From NCBI RefSeq assembly GCF_008830185.1, contig NZ_WAGX01000005.1, positions 744,001 through 808,000 on the forward strand: a stretch of 64,000 nt of DNA, written 5' to 3'. The translations under genes were made by a program, and so were the position numbers. The notes beneath the pieces are model-generated. The model was given only the letters and a program-made list of their open reading frames with translations, searched no databases and was not told the origin of the DNA. The DNA is from Candidatus Galacturonatibacter soehngenii. Its GTDB lineage: Bacteria; Bacillota; Clostridia; Lachnospirales; Lachnospiraceae. Positions 9,002-18,821 of this stretch are shown here, in pieces (within the stretch, counting starts at the first letter, position 1; each line of letters begins with the position of its first letter).

Positions 9002-11284
9002 CACATTAAAGTCATAATCTACAAAGGGGAGCATCGTTTGCCAGTTGGAAAGTTTGTCCTTGTATTTGGTAGTTCCTGAAGGAAATAAGCTATTTGTCGC
9101 ACTACTATCTGGAAACACCTTGAAAAAACCTGCAAGAACTGAAGAATTAAAGCTTTTGGAAGTGTCATTTAATTCGTATTTTACAGTTGCACCAGGCTTT
9201 GCTTCTCCATCTGCGTAAACACCATGAAAAAAATGTTTTCCGTTAATATTTGCTTCAATTAATGTACGTAAATTAATAGTTGTATCATTAAGTGAATACG
9301 CATTTTCATCTAACTCACCTTCATACTTCCAATCTATTACAATCTTTGGTTTTTTGCTTTTGCTAATTCCACTGGACTCATAGGTGTAAAACTCTGCATT
9401 AGTTTTTGTCTCATTATTCGCAATTAAAACAAGACCATGAACTGGTGCAATCCCTTCTACCCATCGACTTACGGTATCTCTAATATCAATTTCATGTTTT
9501 CCTTTTTTAGAATTAAAGCTGCTTTTTTCACCTGCCATTTCTCTATTAATGGATACTGTATCTTTCCATGTCATTCCATCAATCCCGGCTTCATGTGGCA
9601 ATGCCTCTTCTAAACGATAACAGGTAATTTTTCCTTTTTCATTTCCAGCATATTGATATAAATTAAGTGTAGCATTGGTAATTACCGCATTATCTGGAAG
9701 CATAGCAGTAAATGGATAACCGATTATGACATAACTTCTACTCTTTCCATAAACTTCATCATATCCAACGTATCCAGTTGTACTGGATAAAAAGTTTGAG
9801 CCTGAGCATATAGAATAAATTACAATATCCTTATCGATTGTATCAATAGAAGGATCTATGTGTATGGGATATACCCTTTCATCACTATTAAGCCATGTTT
9901 CATCTGCTTCCATGCTTACAATATAATTCCCCTCTTTCTCCTCCAATGAAAGTGTAATATTCTTACTTTCTGCTCCTGCTTCATCTTTCATAAGCGGTGC
10001 AGACAGCAACATAGAAGGAATATTCTCTCCTTCCTTGAATAAGTAAACTACATTGTCTATTAACCTAGCAGATAATCCCTTTTTTGAAAGCTCATAAGTA
10101 TATATATTTTTATCTGTTTTTTCATTCAATATGATATCTTCTTTTACGCCAAAGGTATCAACCGTATATTGAATGTCGATATTTTCATATACCTGATTAT
10201 ATAAAATAGCATTTTCTTTCACTGCTACTTTACTATAATCTCCCTCGACTGGTTGCAAGGTAATCGAGAAATCATCTTTGTTTAATGTGATTCCATTCGA
10301 TTCGCTGGCCTCCCCAGGTAGTATAACTTCCATATTATTGCTACTGTTTTTATAGGCCGTAACTACTTCTTTTATCTCTTTAATTACTTCCTCTTCCTCT
10401 GTCTCGGTCTGAATTGACTCGTCCTTAATTGTCGTATTTTCTTCATCTTTAATAATTCTTTGATTGCTTAGAATTTTTTCTTGAATCAACATTGATATGT
10501 CGTTATTTTTTTTATTTTCTTTGATATCTTCTTCTTTGGTATCTTCTTTATCAATTACAGTCTCTATTTCTTTTTCTTCTATAATTGGCTCGAGCGTATT
10601 ATCAATTTCTATTTCTTGTCCATTTTCATCGATATATGTATTTGGTATTTCACTATAAACCGTTTTGTAAGCTCCCTCTGCAGTCTTGTAGACCTTTGTA
10701 TATTGTGTAACTTCAATTGGTGAACCATATAATTGTTCGAATTCATCTACCTCTTCATCTAAAATAGGATACATCAGGTCCTCTTTTTGTTCTTCTGATT
10801 GATTTTCTTTTTTTTCATCGATTACTTCTTTATCATCCTCTGTCTTTTTTGAAGTTTCTTCTTGCCCTTCGTCCTTATTTTCATCAGTTTTAGGAAGCTT
10901 ATCCTTTTCATCAGAATTATCTTCCTTTGATTCTTGATCCGTTTCTTCTATTATCGGTTGCTCTATCGTTGGCTTGTCTGCATCATTTTCCGTATTTTCT
11001 TTTTGATTATCGTCTGTATCCTGACTGTCACTAGTTGGACTCTCACTAGCACTGTCTTCTTCTGGAATATTTATATTACTTTGACTATCCTCTATTTGTA
11101 TAACACTTTCGTCTGTTTCTGAATATATATTTGCATTTGGATATTCAAAAATTTCTTTTTCACTTCCCTTAGACTCTTTTTCACTTCGCACATCTTCAAC
11201 TATTTGAGCAAAGGACGTAAGTGAATTAGTACTAAACAGGCATACTGTTAATAAACAAGCAACTATTTTTTTGTATTTTTTCAT
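8999..11284 (-). CDS. Secreted DNRLRE-domain protein, N-terminal half of WapA-like toxin carrier
   Basis: 761 residues with a Sec signal peptide (MKKYKKIVACLLTVCLF, cleavage near 26), then about 140 residues of low-complexity Asp/Glu/Lys/Ser sequence, an extracellular beta-rich region, and a DNRLRE domain at about 490-650 with the typical ITNATLNLYQY and VSRWVEG motifs. GGGG lies 9 nt before the ATG. In WapA-type Gram-positive Rhs proteins such domains precede the YD repeats in the same polypeptide and hold the protein at the wall. Here the reading frame stops after DYDFNV, although it continues in phase into rhs. If the TAA is real, this half would be exported without its toxin. Confidence 0.85.
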   Translation of the reverse strand: MKKYKKIVACLLTVCLFSTNSLTSFAQIVEDVRSEKESKGSEKEIFEYPNANIYSETDESVIQIEDSQSNINIPEEDSASESPTSDSQDTDDNQKENTENDADKPTIEQPIIEETDQESKEDNSDEKDKLPKTDENKDEGQEETSKKTEDDKEVIDEKKENQSEEQKEDLMYPILDEEVDEFEQLYGSPIEVTQYTKVYKTAEGAYKTVYSEIPNTYIDENGQEIEIDNTLEPIIEEKEIETVIDKEDTKEEDIKENKKNNDISMLIQEKILSNQRIIKDEENTTIKDESIQTETEEEEVIKEIKEVVTAYKNSSNNMEVILPGEASESNGITLNKDDFSITLQPVEGDYSKVAVKENAILYNQVYENIDIQYTVDTFGVKEDIILNEKTDKNIYTYELSKKGLSARLIDNVVYLFKEGENIPSMLLSAPLMKDEAGAESKNITLSLEEKEGNYIVSMEADETWLNSDERVYPIHIDPSIDTIDKDIVIYSICSGSNFLSSTTGYVGYDEVYGKSRSYVIIGYPFTAMLPDNAVITNATLNLYQYAGNEKGKITCYRLEEALPHEAGIDGMTWKDTVSINREMAGEKSSFNSKKGKHEIDIRDTVSRWVEGIAPVHGLVLIANNETKTNAEFYTYESSGISKSKKPKIVIDWKYEGELDENAYSLNDTTINLRTLIEANINGKHFFHGVYADGEAKPGATVKYELNDTSKSFNSSVLAGFFKVFPDSSATNSLFPSGTTKYKDKLSNWQTMLPFVDYDFNV

Positions 11285-11302
11285 AACTATCCCCTTTTTA
11301 AT

Positions 11303-11977
11303 TTAGCTCTCGTTAACTTTTTCCTGATTTGTTATATAAAATGTAATTATTATGACAAGTGTTATCGTTCCAGCAGATATAAAAGAACGTACTATTAATG
11401 CTCCATAGCTAGCTCCAATCATTTGCATTATAGAATTTATCAATGTCAGGGCGCAGCAAAAAACTGCAAGAAGTAACATATGGTCTTTTATAAACTTCCA
11501 CTGCATACCATTCATTAACTTTACAAAATACAGTAATAAAAACGCGTTCACTGGCCCATTTGCCAATTGTAGTCCCAGGTCTATAAAACTTTTCAACCTA
11601 TCTATATCATCGAAACGTTGTACAAAAATCACACCAATTACACCAAATAGTACTGCTAATATAATTCTAATTGCAATAAATATTATGAAAACCTTCCATA
11701 GTATATAAAGTTTTTCTTTGATTCTCATCTTCCCTTGGAATGAAAACATAGAGTAAAGCATTCCAAAACCACCAAAGCATATTGCAAATATTCCTATAAA
11801 ATACCATGCTGTAAAATAAAAGCTATGATTAATAAAGTCTGATACAATAAAAGGAATAAAGAAATATGATGCTATGCTAAGAGACAAACTCTCACAAAAT
11901 AGCATAATAAAATGTCTGCATTTTCCTTTACTAAAAAGATATAATTTCTTTTTATTCTCCTCCCACATATTCATCAT
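11303..11977 (-). CDS. Multi-pass membrane protein of the rhs operon
   Basis: 224 residues with about six hydrophobic segments (near 27-50, 55-78, 92-118, 135-152, 165-188, 195-217) and a basic N-terminus; no family is recognised. It overlaps the end of the MORN gene by 26 bp and sits 18 nt before the DNRLRE gene, so the three are almost certainly co-transcribed. GGAG lies about 10 nt before the start. A job in display, export or self-protection for the Rhs protein is possible from position alone. Confidence 0.7.
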   Translation of the reverse strand: MMNMWEENKKKLYLFSKGKCRHFIMLFCESLSLSIASYFFIPFIVSDFINHSFYFTAWYFIGIFAICFGGFGMLYSMFSFQGKMRIKEKLYILWKVFIIFIAIRIILAVLFGVIGVIFVQRFDDIDRLKSFIDLGLQLANGPVNAFLLLYFVKLMNGMQWKFIKDHMLLLAVFCCALTLINSIMQMIGASYGALIVRSFISAGTITLVIIITFYITNQEKVNES

Positions 11978-12977
11978 TTATCCACTCTCCTTCCATGATA
12001 ATTCCATTAGAATATGTAAATATTCCTTTCCCATCTCTAAGATTATTTTTAAAGTTTCCTTCGTAGGAACCAATTTTTTTATTATTTTCATCCTGATATG
12101 TTTCAAAACCATATCCTTCTTTTACATTGTTTACCCATTCACCAGTATAATAATCTCCATTTTCATAGGTCATCTTCCCTGTCCCATTTCTTTTTCCATC
12201 TTTAAAACTTCCCTCGTATGTCCATCCTTGCACTGATATTAATATTCCTTCTCCATTCTCCCTGTCATTTACAAAGTTTCCTTTATAACAATCCCCATTA
12301 GCAAATACATAAATGCCAAATCCATGTTTTAATCCTTCCCTAAAATTTCCTTTGTACGAAAAACCATGAACACTTGTGAAAGAACCTTCACCATTCCACA
12401 TATCGTGCTCCCATGCTCCTTCATATACAGACCCATCCGCAAAATAGTAGATACCTTCTCCAGATTTTTCTCCATTCACAAAATCCCCTGTATAGGAGTC
12501 ACCATTTGGATACTGCATAGAGCCTCGCCCCTCAATTACATCATGTACCCAATCCCCCTGATAAGACCATCCATCGGGGCTATCATATTCTCCATATCCT
12601 TCATAATAATTATCTGTAACTTCATTGATATTAGAATAATTTGTATTATAGTCTCGCATACCTTTTTCTTCATAATTTGATACTTGAGCGATATCTTTGG
12701 ACTCTGTAGTCTCTGCTGTTATGCTCTCTTTCGACTCTTTATTTATGATTGAATTCTTTTCTTGGGAATCACTCGTTTGGTTATTTTTTTTTGAACTATC
12801 AGAATTTTTTACTATGTATTCCTTTTCTTCTATATATCCAATAGGCTCTTCCTTTTTAGATAAAAAATTGGCTGTTATTACACGCTTATCTTTTGGTATT
12901 TCTCTTATAAAAATAAGCACACAAAGAAGACATAGTATACATATGAGAACTATGTTTTTTTTGATTTTCCCTTTCAT
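11952..12977 (-). CDS. Membrane-anchored MORN-repeat protein
   Basis: About 341 residues. An N-terminal hydrophobic anchor (about 10-27) is followed by a Ser/Lys/Glu-rich linker to about 125, then about nine MORN repeats of 23 residues with the pattern GxxYxGxW/FxxGxxxGxG. The anchor with no clear cleavage site suggests an extracytoplasmic repeat domain tethered to the membrane. The ATG at 12977 is preferred; a GTG 9 nt upstream is the alternative, and AGGAG lies 10 nt before the ATG. First gene of the probable operon leading into the DNRLRE/Rhs genes. MORN repeats often bind proteins or lipids; the partner here is unknown. Confidence 0.85.
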   Translation of the reverse strand: MKGKIKKNIVLICILCLLCVLIFIREIPKDKRVITANFLSKKEEPIGYIEEKEYIVKNSDSSKKNNQTSDSQEKNSIINKESKESITAETTESKDIAQVSNYEEKGMRDYNTNYSNINEVTDNYYEGYGEYDSPDGWSYQGDWVHDVIEGRGSMQYPNGDSYTGDFVNGEKSGEGIYYFADGSVYEGAWEHDMWNGEGSFTSVHGFSYKGNFREGLKHGFGIYVFANGDCYKGNFVNDRENGEGILISVQGWTYEGSFKDGKRNGTGKMTYENGDYYTGEWVNNVKEGYGFETYQDENNKKIGSYEGNFKNNLRDGKGIFTYSNGIIMEGEWINDEYVGGE

Positions 12978-13130
12978 TACTCCCACACTCCTATTTCCTT
13001 TTTATTAGCACTTACCATTTATACCATTTATGTGAAAAATTTGTGAAATTAACACCTTCTTCTGATACTAGTTCCAAGGTGTTGCCAAATGCTTATGAAA
13101 GCAGAGTGTTTTTATGGCGTTATACAGGAC

Positions 13131-13185
13131 TTTAAAAGGCTGTCGACTTTGTCAACAGCCCTAGACCAGCATCTTTTGATGCTGG
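13131..13185 (-). terminator. Two hairpins after the KAS III-like gene
   Basis: The hairpin at 13138-13160 has a 10-bp stem with one G-U pair and is followed on the minus strand by TTTTAA. A second perfect 8-bp hairpin with a 4-nt loop lies at 13166-13185, just after the stop of the KAS III-like gene. Nothing else is seen between 12987 and 13130. Confidence 0.6.
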
Positions 13186-13197
13186 GCCCAAATACTT

Positions 13198-14214
13198 TTA
13201 CGACTCCTTATATAACACCGCAGACGCCGTTAATCCCGAGCCTACGCTACAAAATATACAATAATCCCCTTTTGAGACTTCATTTTCTTCCATCGCATGG
13301 GTATATGCAAGAATTGGACTACTTGTCCCTGTATATCCATAGATATCTCCCACATATTTCAATTTTTCTCTTGGAAAAGAAAGTTGTGAGGATACATTGT
13401 TAATTGCAGCTTCTGAAAATTGGGTCATAAAGACCATTTTGATATCTTCCATCTCTAACTTATTTTCATTTGCAACCTGTTTGATTATTTTGGCGCATCT
13501 GTTTTCGGCTTCAGTGGTATCAAAAGGAGTCCATTTCCATTTCTTCTTTTCTTCTGCTACAGTAGAATCATAAAGATTGGATAACCCACATTCTGGCATC
13601 AAAATATAGTCATGTAGGTTTGTATTCGTTGCATAAACAGAATCTAGGAATCCAGCTTCCGATTCATCTGTCTGTACTTCTAATATGGCTGTGGCAGCTG
13701 CATCTCCCATACAAGCATAGGTAATGGGGTCTGTAGGTAAACCGTAGTGATGAATCATGGTCGATCCGACTACCATAATCCGCTTGATTCTATGATTGCT
13801 TTTCATGAGAGCAGAGGCTTGATCTAGCGCAACTACCATACCAACACAATTTGCATTTAAATCATACACTGTGTGCGCATTTTCTGCTCCAAGTGCATGT
13901 CTTAGCATAATTGCGTTTGAAGGAGAGGTGTACTCTGGCGTGTCTGTACTAAAAATAATTCCATCCAAATCAAGTGGCGATAATTTCGCCTTGGCTAGAG
14001 TAATTTTTGCTGCTTCCTCTGCCATTGTTAATACGGTTTCTTTTTTATCCTTGCTAATAAATCTATTTTTTCTACCCAAATGTGCCATAAGATGCTCCAC
14101 TTGGACACCAAGTTTTGGATCCATCTTTGCATAATAATCTACAAAAAACTGGTTCGAGACTACTTCCCTTGGATGATAGATTCCTGTTGCTTTCATAATT
14201 ATGTTTCGCTGCAT
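13198..14214 (-). CDS. 3-oxoacyl-ACP synthase III-like (thiolase fold) protein
   Basis: 338 residues with the overall FabH/KAS III layout. The nucleophile Cys is in DLNANCVGM (about 113) and the C-terminal Gly-rich region is SVGSGLTASAVLY. FabH normally has a His in an HQAN motif and an Asn in GNTS; here the matching places read MTQFSEAA and GYTGTSSP, so both the His and Asn seem absent. AAGGAG lies 6 nt before the ATG. It stands alone with no other fatty-acid genes nearby. It may use Cys-bound acyl groups in a reaction without normal decarboxylative condensation, such as acyl transfer in a secondary or lipid pathway. Family placement is firm; substrate unknown. Confidence 0.8.
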   Translation of the reverse strand: MQRNIIMKATGIYHPREVVSNQFFVDYYAKMDPKLGVQVEHLMAHLGRKNRFISKDKKETVLTMAEEAAKITLAKAKLSPLDLDGIIFSTDTPEYTSPSNAIMLRHALGAENAHTVYDLNANCVGMVVALDQASALMKSNHRIKRIMVVGSTMIHHYGLPTDPITYACMGDAAATAILEVQTDESEAGFLDSVYATNTNLHDYILMPECGLSNLYDSTVAEEKKKWKWTPFDTTEAENRCAKIIKQVANENKLEMEDIKMVFMTQFSEAAINNVSSQLSFPREKLKYVGDIYGYTGTSSPILAYTHAMEENEVSKGDYCIFCSVGSGLTASAVLYKES

Positions 14215-14246
14215 ATGAATCTCCTTTCCAGAATGTACTTGCCTTT

Positions 14247-15743
14247 TTATTGTTCCATTTGGGAAATTAAATTTATCAGTTCCAGAATTTTGTCATCCAA
14301 ACTTTGGAAACCTTCATAGATGTTTTGCATATTTGTATTTTGTCCATCGGACTTAATTGCAACCTCTGTTATGTTTTGTGACATTGCATCCGTTGATACC
14401 GATATTTCTTTTGTCTGCATTGTAACTAGTTTTGTATTGTTTTCTAATTCACTCACCTTTTCATGAATGTCACGAATACTACTTACTACTTTCTCAATGA
14501 ATTCATATACAGTCGCAAAAGTAGTTACTGTCTCATCCGTACGAAGTAAACTTTCTTTCATTGCCTCTTGTCCGTGATTAATTTTATCTGCAATAACCGT
14601 AGAACTATTAAGAAGAGGCCTTAAAATCCCTCCAATTTGTTCTACACTATTTGCACTATTTTCTGCTAATTTCCTGATTTCTTCAGCTACAACAGCAAAT
14701 CCTTTTCCAAGCTCTCCTGCTCTGGCTGCTTCAATACTCGCATTTAGTGCCAAAAGATTCGTCTGTTCTGCAATATTATCAATGCTTTGTAAAATATTTT
14801 CAATATTTTGAGTTTGACCAGTAAATGCCTGCATTAACGTGGCAGTATCATCTATGATTACGTTTAGCTCCTTGAATTTTTCAGCCATTGATTTAACAGA
14901 TACATCACCTGATTTGATGATTTCAACATTTTTTGTTGATAATTCTTCTAACTCACCAGATACTTGATAAACAGAAGTCGTATGTTCATAATTCTTTTCC
15001 ATATACTCATAGATGGAAGTAGCTGATATAGATTGTTCCTCTGTAATGGCAGCTGCATTTGTAAAAGAATCATTGATTTCTCTAGAAGCCTCTGCTGTTT
15101 CACTCACTGATTTTTTTACCAACTCGCTAAACTGCTTTAAAAAGTTGATAGAATCGGTTACTTTTATAAGTAAATTTTTAATTGATTCATTATTGTTTTT
15201 AATTTCCTCTACTTGCTTTTCGGATTCCTTTTGTAGTTGATTAATTAAATGAACCAAATCACATAAAATGATGCAACCTAAGCACATATAAAACAATATG
15301 ATTAAAATCCCTTGCATATTGTCATAGTTAATAAACATCTTCGTTCCATACATAAAATAGAATGTAATTAACAAGATAATATTTGACACATAAATTAAAA
15401 CGATTAAAATTCTTTTTTGGAATAAACTGATAAAAATTAGATTGAAAAATAATAAAAAGACCGTATTTAAACTTGGGTGTACGACTGTTATTGCAATTGC
15501 ATGAACAATTAACCCTGTAAATGCGAAATATTTCATACTAGATATTAAAACTTTCTTCCACGCAACAATGGTAAAAATAATTGCTACGGCCGCCCCCAAT
15601 GTTACTAATACAACGATAACATTCTTAGGTGACCCTCCAAAATAGTTACATATCACCCCCAGAATTACAGAAATCCAAAGTAGTTTAGTAGCTATTTTAA
15701 TTTGTGCATACTCACGAGAACTTATTCTCTTTTGTGCCTCCAT
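14247..15743 (-). CDS. Methyl-accepting chemotaxis protein
   Basis: About 498 residues from the ATG at 15743, which has AAAGGGGA 8 nt upstream; a longer frame from 15809 lacks one. The N-terminal 180 residues form about six membrane helices with little extracellular sequence, followed by a coiled-coil cytoplasmic arm and the conserved hairpin tip [19 protein letters not shown] (about 345-365). No HAMP domain is evident. It probably signals to CheA/CheW from a membrane-embedded sensor. No chemotaxis genes are adjacent; a REC-CheX/CheX pair lies at 51576-52891. Confidence 0.9.
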   Translation of the reverse strand: MEAQKRISSREYAQIKIATKLLWISVILGVICNYFGGSPKNVIVVLVTLGAAVAIIFTIVAWKKVLISSMKYFAFTGLIVHAIAITVVHPSLNTVFLLFFNLIFISLFQKRILIVLIYVSNIILLITFYFMYGTKMFINYDNMQGILIILFYMCLGCIILCDLVHLINQLQKESEKQVEEIKNNNESIKNLLIKVTDSINFLKQFSELVKKSVSETAEASREINDSFTNAAAITEEQSISATSIYEYMEKNYEHTTSVYQVSGELEELSTKNVEIIKSGDVSVKSMAEKFKELNVIIDDTATLMQAFTGQTQNIENILQSIDNIAEQTNLLALNASIEAARAGELGKGFAVVAEEIRKLAENSANSVEQIGGILRPLLNSSTVIADKINHGQEAMKESLLRTDETVTTFATVYEFIEKVVSSIRDIHEKVSELENNTKLVTMQTKEISVSTDAMSQNITEVAIKSDGQNTNMQNIYEGFQSLDDKILELINLISQMEQ

Positions 15744-15920
15744 GCGATATATCCCCTTTCTATGCAAAACAAAATTTACAAATATATATCGACATAAACT
15801 AGAATGCATTTAATACCAAAATTAACCAATCATTTATCATCTAGCTTCAATTCTGTTGTTTGAAACATAGAATAAATACAATCGCCAAATTTTGTTATAA
15901 GAAGTCATACAATTCCCCGC

Positions 15921-15960
15921 ATAAAATAAAAGAGAATGTGGGCTTAAACCTACACTCTCC
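15921..15960 (-). terminator. Intrinsic terminator of thiT
   Basis: Stem of 11 bp with G-U pairs at 15932-15959, followed on the minus strand by a T-rich run (complement of 15921-15931), 14 nt after the thiT stop. Confidence 0.75.
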
Positions 15961-15973
15961 TTTATTTCTTTAT

Positions 15974-16660
15974 CTAAGCCAAACTCTGCGAATCTGTAGC
16001 AAATCCTTTTACATACGTAAAAGCATGCGCTACAGGAGGTATGGCAATCACAACTAATGTAATAATTCCTTCCACACCAATTGTCACTCCATTATAAGCT
16101 AATGAATAGGTGAGAGGTGACATCGTCTCTGGTGCATACATTCCAAAAAAGATGACTCCTGATAATACAGAACAAATATAGCGGCCAACTATTCCAACTA
16201 TATATCCCTTTATCAGTCCATTCTTCTTATTGGAAAATAAGCCTGAAAGGCCTAAGGCTCCAAATGCAAATATGTAGTCAAGTAGCATTTGTGGCAAACT
16301 AATAATGTATGGATCAATGATAAGCTGTAAAAATGCATATGCAACACTTGTCATAAGTCCAACTTTTAAGCCATACCAATATCCAATTAAACAAATAAAT
16401 AACATGCTTAGTAGTGTTACAGAGCCTCCCATAGGCAAGTCCAAAAACTTTATTTTGGAAGTTACGATTCCAATCGCCAACGCAAGTCCAGCAAATATCA
16501 TGGATTTGGTATTGATACGTTTGGTTTGCTCCTTTTTACCAATCAATCCTGCCAAAAGGATAAGTGCAAGCATTGCAATCACTAAAATGATATAACCAGC
16601 ACCTGTGATGGAATACGTGGTACCATAATCATCCACTACTTTGGTTACAAAAAATGACAT
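15974..16660 (-). CDS. thiT: ThiT-type thiamine transporter substrate-binding membrane protein
   Basis: 228 residues, six or more membrane helices, with the ThiT/YuaJ pattern: an MGGSVTLLSM stretch followed by GYWYGLKVG and a C-terminal YNGVTIGVEGI. ThiT is the S-component of an energy-coupling-factor importer that binds thiamine; the shared EcfA/EcfT energising parts are not in this window. An N-terminal extra helix and linker (about 1-50) precede the family core. The TPP riboswitch directly upstream strongly supports the assignment. AAGGAGG lies 6 nt before the ATG. Confidence 0.9.
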   Translation of the reverse strand: MSFFVTKVVDDYGTTYSITGAGYIILVIAMLALILLAGLIGKKEQTKRINTKSMIFAGLALAIGIVTSKIKFLDLPMGGSVTLLSMLFICLIGYWYGLKVGLMTSVAYAFLQLIIDPYIISLPQMLLDYIFAFGALGLSGLFSNKKNGLIKGYIVGIVGRYICSVLSGVIFFGMYAPETMSPLTYSLAYNGVTIGVEGIITLVVIAIPPVAHAFTYVKGFATDSQSLA

Positions 16661-16687
16661 AAAAAATCCTCCTTAAGTAAGTAACTT

Positions 16688-16786
16688 GGAGGGGCCTGTT
16701 TGGTGTGCTTCCTTACGCCGGTATTACCCGGTTCAAGTCATGAGGGTCCGTACAAATGTACTGTCTCAGCCAATGGCTCCCCTAGC
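16688..16786 (-). promoter_or_regulatory. TPP (THI-box) riboswitch controlling thiT
   Basis: On the minus strand the conserved core GGCTGAGA, the ACCCTCATGACTTGAACC helix region and GGGTAATACCGGCGTAAGGA are all present in order, closed by a GGGGAGCC/GGCCCCTCC outer helix. The 3' side of that helix lies close to the AAGGAGG ribosome site of thiT, and no terminator is visible between them. Control at translation initiation is therefore likely: thiamine pyrophosphate binding would shut off thiT. Confidence 0.95.
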
Positions 16787-17018
16787 ATTAAAATGCTATA
16801 AAATTGTTTCAAGTTTAATATACTTTTATTTTTAAAAAAAGTCAATCTATATTTTATTATCTTCTAACAAATACTATTAAAAAGAAGTGGGGTTTAGAAT
16901 GATTATGAACCTTAATCTTTATTTAAGAAATTGTATCTTTTAATCTTTCAGAAAAACGATTATAATACTAGGGAGTAATGATAATTACTAAAATGTTCCA
17001 TACAAGGAGGAAACAACT

Positions 17019-18035
17019 TTGAAGCTTTTATCTATAGCAATCCCTTGCTATAATTCGCAAAACTATATGAGAAAGTGTATTGATTCTCTGTTGATAGGCG
17101 GAGAGGATGTTGAAATAATTATTGTAAATGACGGTTCATCTGATCAAACCGCACAAATAGCCAATGAATATGCCGCTTCTTATCCATCCATTGTCAAAGC
17201 AATTCATCAGCCAAACGGTGGTCATGGAGAAGCTGTTAATACTGGAATCAAGAATGCTACTGGCTTATATTTTAAGGTTGTTGACAGTGATGACTGGGTA
17301 AACGACCAAGCATATTTTAAAATTTTAGATACGTTAAGAACCATATTAGGCGGAAATCAATCCCTTGATATGCTAATCAGTAATTTTGTCTACGAAAAAC
17401 AAGGTGCATCTCATAAAAAGGTTATGAGCTATAAGAGTGCCTTTCCTCAAGATGAGATCTTTACTTGGGACAAAGCTAAGCATTTTAAAAAAGGTCAGTA
17501 TATTTTAATGCATTCTGTTATCTACCGTACTCAACTTTTAATTGACTGCAGATTAGAGCTTCCAAAGCACACTTTTTACGTAGATAACTTATTTGTATAT
17601 CAACCTTTACCATTTGTCAAAACAATGTATTATTTAAATGTAAATTTCTATCGCTACTTTATAGGACGAGACGACCAATCAGTTCATGAAAGTGTGATGA
17701 TAGGAAGAATTGATCAACAGATTTTTGTAAATAAACTAATGATTGAATCCTATGATGTATATAAAATAGCCAATCGAAAGTTACGAAAGTACATGATTAG
17801 TTATCTGGAGATTATTACCACAATATCATCCATTTTGTTAATACGTTCTGGAACGGATGAAAATTTTGAAAAGAAACAAGAGCTATGGCGTTATTTGAAA
17901 AAACAAAATAAAAGACTTTACTTTAAGCTTCGCTTTGGACTTTTAGGCCGTTATGTTAACCTTCCTGGGAAAAGTGGCAGAAAAGTATCAATTGCTGGCT
18001 ATAAATTAACCCAAAAGTTTTTTGGATTTAATTAA
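17019..18035 (+). CDS. Family 2 glycosyltransferase
   Basis: 338 residues; starts with TTG, with AGGAGG 8 nt upstream. GT-A fold with SIAIPCYNSQNYM at the N-terminus, the nucleotide-sugar motif NDGSSDQT (about 37) and the metal-binding DSDDW (about 91). The C-terminal 100 residues are basic with a hydrophobic stretch, suggesting membrane-edge location. It probably adds a sugar to a cell-surface lipid or polymer; donor and acceptor cannot be read from the sequence. It stands alone, followed by a strong terminator. The stretch 16800-17018 upstream is AT-rich and shows no further gene. Confidence 0.88.
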   Translation: MKLLSIAIPCYNSQNYMRKCIDSLLIGGEDVEIIIVNDGSSDQTAQIANEYAASYPSIVKAIHQPNGGHGEAVNTGIKNATGLYFKVVDSDDWVNDQAYFKILDTLRTILGGNQSLDMLISNFVYEKQGASHKKVMSYKSAFPQDEIFTWDKAKHFKKGQYILMHSVIYRTQLLIDCRLELPKHTFYVDNLFVYQPLPFVKTMYYLNVNFYRYFIGRDDQSVHESVMIGRIDQQIFVNKLMIESYDVYKIANRKLRKYMISYLEIITTISSILLIRSGTDENFEKKQELWRYLKKQNKRLYFKLRFGLLGRYVNLPGKSGRKVSIAGYKLTQKFFGFN

Positions 18036-18054
18036 ATTTTTGTTTTAATCATAA

Positions 18055-18094
18055 AAGGAGCACACTACCTCATTCTAGGTATGTTGTGCTCCTT
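18055..18094. terminator. Bidirectional terminator between convergent genes
   Basis: About 16 bp stem with one mismatch and a short loop. T-rich sequence lies on the plus side and the complement of an A-rich run on the minus side. It serves the glycosyltransferase (+) and the 110-residue membrane protein (-). Confidence 0.8.
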
Positions 18095-18111
18095 GATTTA
18101 TACTCTTTTTA

Positions 18112-18444
18112 TTACTTCTTTTTTCCATTTTTATAGATTAGGTTGGCTATCATTAATATGATGTAAATAAAACCAGCATCAATAAAAATATACTGTAGGC
18201 TCCACTCAGCTCCCATATCAGAAACAGTCAACATGTGATATAATCTTTGCATATCCATTGGATAATTATGATAAACAACTACCCAAGGATTTATCAATCC
18301 ATATTCATACGTAAAATAATTCATATCGTGGTAGATTGGTCCTGTTTTTCTTACAAATGAAAGAACTAAGATAAAGAGACAAATTGCAAAATAATATCTT
18401 TTTTTAGGAGCATATTTTATAAGAAACTTTATTACTTTATTCAT
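18112..18444 (-). CDS. Small membrane protein of unknown function
   Basis: 110 residues with two hydrophobic helices (about 17-33 and 82-104), a basic N-terminus and a Tyr-rich extracytoplasmic loop between them. No family is recognised. It ends 18 nt from the terminator shared with the glycosyltransferase. The upstream 470 bases are very AT-rich, so expression signals are hard to call. It is kept because the coding frame is clean and ends beside a terminator. Confidence 0.55.
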   Translation of the reverse strand: MNKVIKFLIKYAPKKRYYFAICLFILVLSFVRKTGPIYHDMNYFTYEYGLINPWVVVYHNYPMDMQRLYHMLTVSDMGAEWSLQYIFIDAGFIYIILMIANLIYKNGKKK

Positions 18445-18536
18445 TATTTCCTCGCTGTGAAATCAAATGCATAACTCATGTTCTGATCTAATATACACTA
18501 TCCCCCTCTCCCTTTTTTTATAATTATTATATCCCA

Positions 18537-18569
18537 CATAATATATTATTAAATTTATAATATATTATG
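18537..18569. repeat. Perfect AT-only palindrome
   Basis: Arms of 12 bp at 18537-18548 and 18558-18569 with a 9-nt loop, inside the gene-free, strongly AT-rich stretch 18445-18820. It could be a regulator site for the small membrane protein gene, or simply low-complexity sequence. Nothing else is seen in this stretch. Confidence 0.5.
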
Positions 18570-18821
18570 TTTATTATTATAAACACTTAATTTTTTTTTT
18601 GTCAAGTTCTTTATATGGATTGTTTTATTTCTATATTTAATAAATTGTTTTATTTTTACATCTTATTTCCTTAATATTTAACATTAGTCATCTAATCTAA
18701 TAAATTATAATTAATTTTCAATTTTTTAATTATATAATGTTATTTAACAAAACGTTATATGATTATTCCAAATCTTTCCATTTCTCCAAACTCAATAACT
18801 GTTCTCGACAAAAGTTCTACT

